Assembly: GCA_964451365.1 (NCBI GenBank)
Contig: CAYVIB010000020.1
Coordinates: forward strand, 1 to 64,000
From: CAYVIB01 sp964451365
Lineage (GTDB): Bacteria; Pseudomonadota; Gammaproteobacteria; Pseudomonadales; Cellvibrionaceae
Direction of reading: 5' to 3'
Length of the DNA: 64,000 nt
Part shown: one piece after another, positions 26,335 through 34,560 of the stretch
Layout of the letters: each line of letters begins with the position of its first letter
Position numbering within the stretch: position 1 is the stretch's first letter
The notes under the pieces: generated by a model
Told to the model about the DNA's origin: nothing
Seen by the model: only the letters and a program-made list of their open reading frames with translations
Databases searched by the model: none
Translations under genes and position numbers: made by a program

Positions 26335-28125
26335 ATGAGTAATAAGCCGAAGGAAACCGGAAAAAAGAATTTGCGCAGCCAGGCCTGGTTCAATAATCCC
26401 GACGACCCGGGCATGACCGCCATCTATCTGGAAAGATACTTTAACTACGGTTTGACGCCGGAGGAGTTGCGCGGCGGTAAACCGATTATTGGCATCGCCC
26501 AGTCCGGCAGCGACCTTTCCCCCTGCAACCGCATCCACCTGGAGCTGCAGGACCGCGTACGCGACGGCATACGGGACGCCGGCGGCATTCCGCTGGTGTT
26601 TCCGGTCCACCCCATCCAGGAAACCGGCAAACGCCCTACCGCTGCCCTGGACCGCAACCTGGCCTACCTGGGCCTGGTGGAAATTCTTCACGGCTACCCG
26701 CTCGACGGCGTGGTGTTGATGACCGGTTGCGACAAGACCACCCCTTCGCAATTGATGGCGGCGGCCACCGTGGATATACCGGCGATAGTCCTGTCCGGCG
26801 GTCCCATGCTTGACGGCTTTTACAAACAGCGCTCACTCGGCTCCGGCGCCATTAACTGGGAGTGCCGCGAACGTTTTGCAGTGGGTGAAATCAACGAAGA
26901 CGAGTTTGTCGAGATCGTCGCGGCGGCGGCGCCCAGCCTCGGCCACTGCAATACCATGGGCACGGCCCTGACCATGAACAGCCTGGCCGAATCGCTGGGC
27001 ATGAGCCTGCCGGGTTGCGCCTCCATCCCCGCGCCTTACCGTCACCGGGGGCAGATGGCTTACCGCACCGGGCTTCGCATTGTCGATATGGTTTGGGAGG
27101 ATCTTAAACCGTCCGACATCATGACTCCGGCGGCGTTTAAAAACACAATCGTTATTAATACCGCGATAGGCGGTTCCTCCAATGCACCGGTTCATATCAA
27201 CGCCATTGCCCGCCATACCGGCATTGAACTAACCATGGAGGACTGGCAGGAATTCGGTTACGACGTGCCTTTGATCGTCAATTGCCAGCCAGCGGGTAAA
27301 TACCTGGCCGAAGCTTTCCATAAGGCGGGCGGATTGCCGGCCGTGGGCAAACGTTTAATCGATCATGGCATGCTGGATAAAACCGCCCGGACTGTCAACG
27401 GCAAAACATTGGTGGAAAATTACAGTGAAGCGCCGGTTTATAATGACGATGTTATTCGCACGGTTTCCGAACCGCTGCGGGTGTCCGCCGGTTTTATCAA
27501 CCTGTCCGGCAACCTTTTCGACTCGGGCATCATGAAAACCAGCGTTATATCAAAGGAATTCCGCGAACGTTACCTCTCGGCAAAAAATGATCCCAATGCA
27601 TTTGAAGTGCGCGCGATTGTGTTTGAGGGCCCCGAGGATTATCACGAACGAATTAACGACCCGGATCTGGATATCGATGAAAACTGCGTGTTGATTATAC
27701 GCGGGTGTGGCACCATCGGTTATCCCGGCTCGGCGGAAGTCGTAAATATGCAGCCGCCGGATAAACTAATTAAACAGGGTATCACCTCCCTTCCCGTTAT
27801 CGGCGATGGGCGCCAGTCGGGAACCGCTGCCTGCCCCGCCATTTTGAATGCCTCGCCCGAAGCGGCGGCCGGAGGCGGGCTGGCGCTGGTAAGAACCGGC
27901 GATCGCATCAGGATCGACTTGAACAAACGCACGGTCAATGCACTGGTCGATGAACAGGAGTGGGAAAAACGACGCGCGAACCCGGTGGTCAACGTGCCGG
28001 AAAGCCAGACCCCGTGGCAGGTTTTTTACCGTGAAAATGTAGGGCAACTGGATACCGGCGGCTGCCTGGAAACCGCGGTTAAATTCCGTAAAATCAGTAA
28101 AAAACTGCCGCGCAACAATCACTAA
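26335..28125 (+). CDS. Sugar-acid dehydratase of the IlvD/Edd family, probable D-xylonate dehydratase
   Basis: Removes water from an aldonic acid to give a 2-keto-3-deoxy acid. The 596-residue protein closely resembles Caulobacter XylD by recollection: SQAWFNNPDDPGMTAIYLER near the start, GKPIIGIAQSGSDLSPCNRI, and the LPRNNH C-terminus. The iron-sulfur cysteines of the family are Cys64, Cys132 (MTGCDKTTP) and Cys205 (GHCNTMGTA). The start at 26335 aligns with the family start; no strong ribosome binding site is visible. L-arabonate is an alternative substrate. It lies upstream of the XylX-like gene (98 bases) and GntP. Confidence 0.88.
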   Translation: MSNKPKETGKKNLRSQAWFNNPDDPGMTAIYLERYFNYGLTPEELRGGKPIIGIAQSGSDLSPCNRIHLELQDRVRDGIRDAGGIPLVFPVHPIQETGKRPTAALDRNLAYLGLVEILHGYPLDGVVLMTGCDKTTPSQLMAAATVDIPAIVLSGGPMLDGFYKQRSLGSGAINWECRERFAVGEINEDEFVEIVAAAAPSLGHCNTMGTALTMNSLAESLGMSLPGCASIPAPYRHRGQMAYRTGLRIVDMVWEDLKPSDIMTPAAFKNTIVINTAIGGSSNAPVHINAIARHTGIELTMEDWQEFGYDVPLIVNCQPAGKYLAEAFHKAGGLPAVGKRLIDHGMLDKTARTVNGKTLVENYSEAPVYNDDVIRTVSEPLRVSAGFINLSGNLFDSGIMKTSVISKEFRERYLSAKNDPNAFEVRAIVFEGPEDYHERINDPDLDIDENCVLIIRGCGTIGYPGSAEVVNMQPPDKLIKQGITSLPVIGDGRQSGTAACPAILNASPEAAAGGGLALVRTGDRIRIDLNKRTVNALVDEQEWEKRRANPVVNVPESQTPWQVFYRENVGQLDTGGCLETAVKFRKISKKLPRNNH

Positions 28126-28222
28126 GACAGCGATTGAGGCAGCCGCTAAACGCATTCACCCAATCGTGCCAGGCAAGATGTTAATTTGCCCCCAAAAATT
28201 TAGTCACGGGTAATTAAAAATC

Positions 28223-29401
28223 ATGCAAAATTTTTTGAGCAGCGAATCAGTATTGCCGGCAGACCACGAAAACGCCGTGCTTATCGGGCGCGTGTGGGAG
28301 CCGGAGGTCGAAGGTCCAACGCCCGTTTGGTATAGGCAGGGTCATCTCTATGATATTTCCCCCCTCGCGCCTACCGTCAGCGAACTTATCGAGATTTCCA
28401 ATTTACCGGCGCGATTGAATGGACTGCAAAATCCCCGGCTCGTTACCGGCATTAACGAGGTGTTGTCCAACAGCCAACACGATAAAAATAACCCGAGCCA
28501 ACCATATCTGCTCGCGCCGTGTGATTTGCAGGCCATTAAAGCCAGCGGTGTGACATTTGTCGCCAGCATGCTGGAGCGTGTGATTGAAGAGCGCGCGGGC
28601 GGAGACAAGGCCCTGGCGGAAAACCTGCGCCAGGAAATCAGCGAAATTATCGGCGATGATTTGTCACTAATTAATCCCGGCTCCGACTCGGCGCTGCAGC
28701 TCAAAGCCATGCTGATTGAAAAAAATGTCTGGTCGCAGTACCTGGAAGTGGGCATCGGCCCCTACGCCGAAATTTTTACCAAATCGCAACCGATGAGCGC
28801 CGTGGGCATAGGTGCGCAGGTTGGGCTCCATCCGGTTTCCACCTGGAACAACCCGGAACCGGAAGTGGTGCTGACAATAAACTCCCGCGCGGAAATCGTC
28901 GGCGCAACGCTGGGCAACGATGTGAACCTGCGGGATATCGAGGGGCGCTCGGCGCTGCTGTTGGGCAAGGCAAAAGACAATAACGCCTCGTGTGCCGTCG
29001 GGCCGTTTATTCGTCTATTCGACGGCAATTTCACTTTGGAAAAAATAAGCCAGGCCGACATTCAGCTGAATATTTACGGCGACGATGAATTTGAACTGGA
29101 CGCCGTCAGTTCCATGTCAAAAATCAGCCGCTCACCAAAAGATCTCGTCAGCCAGACTATTGGTTCCTTCCATCAATATCCGGATGGCGTAATGCTTTTT
29201 TTGGGCACCATGTTCGCACCTGTGGTGGATCGCGGAGAAAAAGGCAAAGGGTTTACCCATCACGTCGGTGACCGGGTGACAATTTCAACTCCGCTGCTCG
29301 GTAGCCTGGTCAATTGGGTTAATTTTTCCGACAAGGTCAACCCCTGGACGTTTGGCGCGGGCGCACTGATGAAAAACCTGGTGAAGAGAAAGTTGATTTA
29401 G
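28223..29401 (+). CDS. Fumarylacetoacetate hydrolase-fold enzyme, probable 2-keto-3-deoxypentonate dehydratase (XylX-like)
   Basis: Expected to convert 2-keto-3-deoxy-xylonate (or arabonate) to 2-oxoglutarate semialdehyde, the second dehydration of the Weimberg pathway. The 392-residue protein has the XylX pattern: GVTFVASMLERVIEERA, WNNPEPEVVLTINSRAEI, GNDVNLRDIEGRSALLLGKA and DGVMLFLGTMFAPV. Acidic metal ligands lie within the EPE block. Position next to the dehydratase supports the assignment. The semialdehyde dehydrogenase that would complete the pathway, and a xylose dehydrogenase, are not in the window. Confidence 0.83.
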   Translation: MQNFLSSESVLPADHENAVLIGRVWEPEVEGPTPVWYRQGHLYDISPLAPTVSELIEISNLPARLNGLQNPRLVTGINEVLSNSQHDKNNPSQPYLLAPCDLQAIKASGVTFVASMLERVIEERAGGDKALAENLRQEISEIIGDDLSLINPGSDSALQLKAMLIEKNVWSQYLEVGIGPYAEIFTKSQPMSAVGIGAQVGLHPVSTWNNPEPEVVLTINSRAEIVGATLGNDVNLRDIEGRSALLLGKAKDNNASCAVGPFIRLFDGNFTLEKISQADIQLNIYGDDEFELDAVSSMSKISRSPKDLVSQTIGSFHQYPDGVMLFLGTMFAPVVDRGEKGKGFTHHVGDRVTISTPLLGSLVNWVNFSDKVNPWTFGAGALMKNLVKRKLI

Positions 29402-29675
29402 TCTTGCGTGGTGCATCATCTTCGCGCAGCCGGAGATCCAAAGGTCGACGGCGCGATAGAAAACGTTAACCCGGATGTCCGCTGGGCGACACTCCGCTTC
29501 GCGAACATGGCGTCGTAGGAAAAATTGGAGCATGGTGGGCTTCTTTGTTCGTTTACAAATTATTCCGGACAGCAACGGAACTAAACCGGAGCCCACGATG
29601 CCGGAGCCGGAGTCATCCGAACGGATCATCACAAAATAAAACTGCACAATCACATAACAATAATCGGAGTGAATC

Positions 29676-30989
29676 ATGCTGGTTTTTTACCTCGTCCTCT
29701 GCGTATTTCTGATCGTCCTGTTTACCGCAAAAATAAAAATTCACCCGTTTATTGTGCTGCTGGTGGTTGCGCTGCTGTACGGCTTCCTCTCCGGCATGCC
29801 GGTGGAAAATATTTTAAGCTCGGTCAATGAAGGATTCGGCAACACCTTAGGCGGTATCGGGTTGCTGATTATCCTCGGCGTTATTATCGGTGCCTTTATG
29901 GAAAACACCGGCGCCGCCTTCGTTATTGCGGAAAAGATTCTCAACATTGTCGGCCGCAAAAAAATACCGACAGCCATGGGGTTTATGGGCTATATCGTTT
30001 CGATTCCCGTGTTTGCCGATAGCGGTTTTCTGCTGCTGTCTTCGTTAAATAAATCATTGTGTAAAAAAGCCGGTATTACCCTCGCGGGCTCCACCATTGC
30101 GCTCAGTATCGGTTTAACCGCGTCGCATACTATGGTACCGCCGACACCGGGTCCCATCGCCGCGGCGGGTATTCTGGGTGCGGATCTCGGCCTGGTGCTG
30201 GTGGTAGGTATTCCGGTCAGCCTGGTTGCCCTTTCCATCAGTTTGATTTTTGCCTACAAGTACGTGAGCAGAACCTACATCGATCCGGGTGTTGCGGAAG
30301 AACCCGATATTATTTCCCACGCGCCCGGCGCCACACTGTCCCTTCTGCCGGTGCTTGTTCCGATTTTGCTGATTGTCGGCAAATCACTGGTGCGGGCACT
30401 GGAAATTGAAGATGGTATTTTTGTCCGTGCGATTGATTTTTTAGGCACGCCATTTATTGCTCTGCTGGTGGGCGTGGGACTGGCCTTCCTGTTGCCAAAA
30501 AAATGGGAAGAGGAAATGTTTAACGGCAACGGTTGGATTGCCAAAGCTATTTCCAGCGCGGCATCGGTAATCCTCATTACCGGCGCCGGCGGTATATTCG
30601 GCAAGATGCTGCAGAATTCCGGTATCGCCGATTCCCTTTCGTCATTTGTATCGCAATGGCCCATCGGTATCTGGCTGCCCTTCCTGTTGGCCGCGGCAAT
30701 CAAGACCGCCCAGGGCTCATCGACCGTTGCGTTGATTACCACCGCCTCGATTGTCGCACCGCTGATGGAAAGCCTCGGATTTCACACCGGGCTCGACAAG
30801 GCATTGGTGGTGATTGCCATCGGCGCTGGTTCGGCGTGCGTCTCCCACGCCAACGACAGCTTCTTTTGGGTGGTGACGCAAATGTCCAATATGGATCTGC
30901 GCACCGGTTATCGCACCCATACGCTGGGCACGGGTGTGCTGGGCCTGAGCGCGGCGACAGTGGTATTCCTGATCCACCTGGTTGTCTAA
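29676..30989 (+). CDS. GntP-family gluconate/aldonate:H+ symporter
   Basis: A 437-residue inner-membrane protein with about 12-14 hydrophobic segments. Signatures are GLLIILGVIIGAFMENTG, HTMVPPTPGPIAAAG and SHANDSFFWVV, as in GntT/GntP permeases. With the upstream dehydratases it probably imports xylonate, arabonate or gluconate. The 274-base gap before it (29402-29675) holds no recognisable gene. The downstream gap has two palindromic structures. Confidence 0.9.
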   Translation: MLVFYLVLCVFLIVLFTAKIKIHPFIVLLVVALLYGFLSGMPVENILSSVNEGFGNTLGGIGLLIILGVIIGAFMENTGAAFVIAEKILNIVGRKKIPTAMGFMGYIVSIPVFADSGFLLLSSLNKSLCKKAGITLAGSTIALSIGLTASHTMVPPTPGPIAAAGILGADLGLVLVVGIPVSLVALSISLIFAYKYVSRTYIDPGVAEEPDIISHAPGATLSLLPVLVPILLIVGKSLVRALEIEDGIFVRAIDFLGTPFIALLVGVGLAFLLPKKWEEEMFNGNGWIAKAISSAASVILITGAGGIFGKMLQNSGIADSLSSFVSQWPIGIWLPFLLAAAIKTAQGSSTVALITTASIVAPLMESLGFHTGLDKALVVIAIGAGSACVSHANDSFFWVVTQMSNMDLRTGYRTHTLGTGVLGLSAATVVFLIHLVV

Positions 30990-31105
30990 GCCTGTAGGAA
31001 ATAAAGGAAAAGCGATCAGCAGCACCCAAGGGCACGAGTCGGGCATTCTGAAACCGTATCGCGGGTGTTCGGCCTGTGCCCGTTCCTCTCTTAGAGGCAC
31101 CAAAT

Positions 31106-31144
31106 GGCGGGTGGCGCCCGAAGTGTCGGACCATTGCTTACCCG
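31106..31144. repeat. Dispersed palindromic repeat, copy 2
   Basis: Nearly identical to 14402-14442: two differences over 39 bases, with the right arm shortened to ACCCG. It lies in the convergent gap between the GntP gene and the MltB-like gene. Just upstream (31031-31080) a separate GGGCAC...GTGCCC pairing is also possible. Confidence 0.8.
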
Positions 31145-31177
31145 TACGAGCAACAAGAGCTTGTTGGTAGAAATATC

Positions 31178-32455
31178 TCAGCTCTTTTTTTGTTGTCCTA
31201 CGCTTGTCCCGGCCTGTGTGCTTTCCAGCATGACACCGAGGGAAACCAGAACCTCCCGGCTGGGGAAACCATCCGCAACCATGCCCTGGCTGTGCTGATA
31301 TTCACTGAGGGCGCGCCGGGTGGCCGGCCCCAGTATTCCGTCCGGCTCACCCGTGTCGAAGCCCTTGCTGTTCAGCAGCTCCTGTAAGTGAATAACCTGC
31401 TGCCGGCTCAGGCGCGGCGCATCCGAGGGTGGCGGATGCAATAGCTGCCCGGTACCGGCAACGCGGTTGGCCATATATCCCACTGCCAGGCCGTAAAACT
31501 CCGACCGGTTCCAGCGCATAATCACGTCGAAATTGTGGTAAACCAGGAATGCCGGCCCCTCGTGACCGGAGGGTATCAACAGCGAGGCCTCCACATCCGC
31601 CTGCGGCAGACGGGAGCCATCGGCATTGCGCACACCCATCTCATGCCATTTCGACAGGGGCTTGCGGCTTTCCAATCCCGCCTGGAGGTAGGGAAAGCCT
31701 TTCGGTAGCAACACTTCCCTGCCCCACCGGCTGCCGTCCTTCCACCCGAGGCCGCGCAAAAAGTTGGCGGCGGAGGCCATTGCATCCGACAGGCTGCCCC
31801 ACAGGTCGCGGCGCCCATCTTTGTCGTAATCGACGGCATAACGGAGGAACACCGAAGGCATAAATTGCACATGCCCCATGGCACCGGCCCAGGAGCCCTC
31901 CATTTTGTCCGCCGTCACCGCACCTTCATCGAGAATGGTCAGGGCGTTCATTAATTCACCGGAAAAGTAACTGCTGCGGCGCTCGTCGCACCCCAGGGTG
32001 GCCAGCGAATCCAGCACACGCATCCGCCCGAGAAAGCCGCCGTAATTCGTTTCGAGCCCCCAGAACGCCACCAGGTATTGCGGGGCCACACCATACTCTT
32101 TCGCGACCCGATGCAGCAACTCCCGATGTCGGGCAAGCAGCGCCCGACCCTTCTCCACCCGCTCAACCGTGACCCGGCGGTTAAGATAATCGGCAAAAGT
32201 CGTAGTAAATTCCGGTTGCCGCCGATCCAGCTCCAGCACGCGCTCGGACAGGCTGACGTTGGCGAGCGCGGTAGCAATCAGCTCCTCGGAAATTCCCTTC
32301 TTTCTGGCGGCCTCCATATAGCGGTTGACGCAGGTGGCGAATTGTTCGGCGGTCAGCAAGGGCGCCACTACTTCCTCATCACCCGCGGGCGTGTTGCCAT
32401 ATGCAACAAGCGCAACACTAAAAAAAAACAAAACGAGAATTTGCCTGATAGTCAT
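31178..32455 (-). CDS. Lytic murein transglycosylase, MltB-like, with peptidoglycan-binding domain
   Basis: Cleaves peptidoglycan glycan strands in the periplasm. The 425-residue product starts with a cleavable signal (IRQILVLFFFSVALVAYGN, no lipobox). The SLT fold follows, with probable catalytic Glu135 in FWGLETNYGG and the AGAMGHVQFMPSVFLRYAVDYD block, then a C-terminal PG_binding_1 domain (~345-405; LQELLNSKGFDTGEPDG). The second methionine (ATG at 32455) is chosen because it starts the signal peptide directly; longer frames upstream add a polar leader. It is divergent from the membrane protein gene. Confidence 0.88.
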   Translation of the reverse strand: MTIRQILVLFFFSVALVAYGNTPAGDEEVVAPLLTAEQFATCVNRYMEAARKKGISEELIATALANVSLSERVLELDRRQPEFTTTFADYLNRRVTVERVEKGRALLARHRELLHRVAKEYGVAPQYLVAFWGLETNYGGFLGRMRVLDSLATLGCDERRSSYFSGELMNALTILDEGAVTADKMEGSWAGAMGHVQFMPSVFLRYAVDYDKDGRRDLWGSLSDAMASAANFLRGLGWKDGSRWGREVLLPKGFPYLQAGLESRKPLSKWHEMGVRNADGSRLPQADVEASLLIPSGHEGPAFLVYHNFDVIMRWNRSEFYGLAVGYMANRVAGTGQLLHPPPSDAPRLSRQQVIHLQELLNSKGFDTGEPDGILGPATRRALSEYQHSQGMVADGFPSREVLVSLGVMLESTQAGTSVGQQKKS

Positions 32456-32658
32456 GAACATCCCAAAAACAGTAACGGCACGCTTAGAGTCTATCCGAAG
32501 GTGAGGGTTCCAGTGCCACAATTGTACCTGCTTATTCAGAATGGGTATTGACCGGGTTCATAGTGCGCATCACATTTCCCGGCTTTGGCTGGAGATCGAG
32601 TTTTACCGGCCGTTTTGTGCTGGCATAATACGCGGCCAGAGAGAGGTACACGATAATT

Positions 32659-34380
32659 ATGACGACAATAATAGAAAATACGGATCAGCCTTGGGACGAG
32701 TTGGTCGCCTGCCAGGTCGAAAACCTCTCGAATCCGGAGCCGGTGGAAATCGCGGAAGTGCCCCGGGCACCCGCGCGTAAAGTTCCCGTTTTTCTGGTCG
32801 ATCTCTGGGCATATCTTCGACAACCCGCCAACGCTTTTACGCTGCTTACCATTTCAGCATGGTTTGTTTTGTTCGGTGTTCTTTGGTCCAACATTATTTA
32901 TGTTGACGACAAGGGCATGCATACCGCGTCGGTCAATATATGGGGCGACTGGATCGTCCACATGACCTACACCAATATTTTTCACGACTGGCCAATGCAG
33001 CAGTGGCTGGCAAAAAGCCCGCTCTTTTCCCCCGGAAACTTTCGCTATCCGGCGGCGGCCAATTTGTTCAGCGCGTTTCTGATGTCATTCGGCCTGACGG
33101 CGGTGCAGGCCATGGTGACATCGTCGATGATTATGTGTTTTGCGCTAACCCTGGCGTTGTTCTTCTTCTTCCGCCAGTTTGGCATGTCGCGTGTGTGGTC
33201 CTGTATCGGCCTGTCATTTTTTCTTTTTAATGGCGGGTTCGGGTTCCTGTTCTATTTTTTTCAAGGCGCGCAAAGCGCCACCCACCTTCCCAACGAAGGC
33301 CTGGTTATCCAGAACTTCATTATTTCTGAATTTGTCCCACAGCGAGCGATTCTGTTCGCGGCGCCGTTTTTTGTTATGGGCACGGCGCTGCTTAAAAAGG
33401 CGCTCGATTCTTCGGAAATAAAATTACAGATAAAACTGATGGTGACTATCGGTCTGCTGAGCAACGTGATTTTGCTGTCATCCGCCCACACCTATCTCGC
33501 CTTCGTCTTCACATGTTTTATTGCCGGCCTGTTTACCGTTAAAAAGTGGAAGGTCTGGCTGGTGCTTGTATTGGTTGCAGGTATCACAAACGCGCTTTTG
33601 TATTTTGGCTATTACGGCATAAACGAAACCAGCGCTTTTTTCAAATGGGCTCCCGGGGAACTGGTCAAATTCAGCAAGTTGTCCATCGTCGATCACTTTG
33701 TAAAAAACTACGCGTTTATCCTGCCGATTGCAGCCTACGCGATTTATCGGCTCAAGCTATGGAAGCAGCCTTTTATACTGGCTGGCCTCCTGCTGTTGTG
33801 CCTGGCTTACCTGATACAGTTCCAGCCGTGGATATGGGACAACACCAAAATTATCACCTGGGCCTATCTCCTGCTGCTGATACCGGCGTTGATCTACCTG
33901 AACCAGTGGTGGCGACAGAATCCGGCAAAAAAAGCAGTGGTCGTTGCCGTAGTGTTTTTATCAATGACATCCGGCGCGATAGATGTGTGGCAACTGGTTA
34001 AACCAAACAGACACGTCTGGCAGATGTTTACCGCGGAGGATTTGCGGCTGGCGGAGGAGTTCAAAGCCAGGACTTCGCGGGAGGATATCGTGCTGACGCA
34101 CATGGGCCACAACAATTGGGTGCACACTCTCGCGTCCCGGCAGGTGTTCAAGGCCTTCAGTGGCTGGCTTTGGACCTATGGCATCAACAGCTGGGAGCTG
34201 GATAATCAGTCCAATAAAATGCTCAACGGTGACATGGAGCTGCTACGCAGGAATAGCATTGATTATATTGTGATTGACCGGCATCACGAACCGTCGAAAG
34301 TGCGGTACGCCTGGTCGCAAAAGCTGGATACTTTTTTGGATTCCCCGAGGTACAAAATATATAAAATTAATGAAAATTAA
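32659..34380 (+). CDS. Polytopic membrane protein, GT-C-like, function unknown
   Basis: A 573-residue protein with a ~60-residue cytoplasmic N-terminus, about 11-12 hydrophobic segments and a soluble C-terminal domain (~455-573). After the first hydrophobic segment there is a loop with GDWIVHMTYTNIFHDWP, whose Asp/His residues recall the catalytic first loop of GT-C glycosyltransferases; this is an inference from pattern only. The C-terminal part ends with YIVIDRHHEPSKVRYAW. No family could be named with confidence. A membrane glycosyltransferase or glycan-modifying protein is the best guess. It sits between mltB and the CBM2 gene. Confidence 0.6.
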   Translation: MTTIIENTDQPWDELVACQVENLSNPEPVEIAEVPRAPARKVPVFLVDLWAYLRQPANAFTLLTISAWFVLFGVLWSNIIYVDDKGMHTASVNIWGDWIVHMTYTNIFHDWPMQQWLAKSPLFSPGNFRYPAAANLFSAFLMSFGLTAVQAMVTSSMIMCFALTLALFFFFRQFGMSRVWSCIGLSFFLFNGGFGFLFYFFQGAQSATHLPNEGLVIQNFIISEFVPQRAILFAAPFFVMGTALLKKALDSSEIKLQIKLMVTIGLLSNVILLSSAHTYLAFVFTCFIAGLFTVKKWKVWLVLVLVAGITNALLYFGYYGINETSAFFKWAPGELVKFSKLSIVDHFVKNYAFILPIAAYAIYRLKLWKQPFILAGLLLLCLAYLIQFQPWIWDNTKIITWAYLLLLIPALIYLNQWWRQNPAKKAVVVAVVFLSMTSGAIDVWQLVKPNRHVWQMFTAEDLRLAEEFKARTSREDIVLTHMGHNNWVHTLASRQVFKAFSGWLWTYGINSWELDNQSNKMLNGDMELLRRNSIDYIVIDRHHEPSKVRYAWSQKLDTFLDSPRYKIYKINEN

Positions 34381-34517
34381 CTGGCGGTGTACAGGGACGG
34401 TCGAAGTCAACGAAAACCGGCAGAACAACCGCGAAATATTTTGTCACCCGGTACAGCGCTGAAAATCAACGCTTCGATTCTTTTGCTTCAAAATTAAATA
34501 TCAAGCGGTTTTTTTGA

Positions 34518-34543
34518 AAGCGCGGGAACTACATCCCGCGCTT
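34518..34543. terminator. GC-rich hairpin between convergent genes
   Basis: A 9-bp stem (34518-34526 with 34535-34543), AAGCGCGGG and its complement, with an 8-base loop. The plus-strand side is followed by CTTCTTCC, so termination of the membrane-protein transcript is plausible. On the minus strand no T tract follows. Confidence 0.55.
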
Positions 34544-34560
34544 CTTCCAATTTACAGTCG

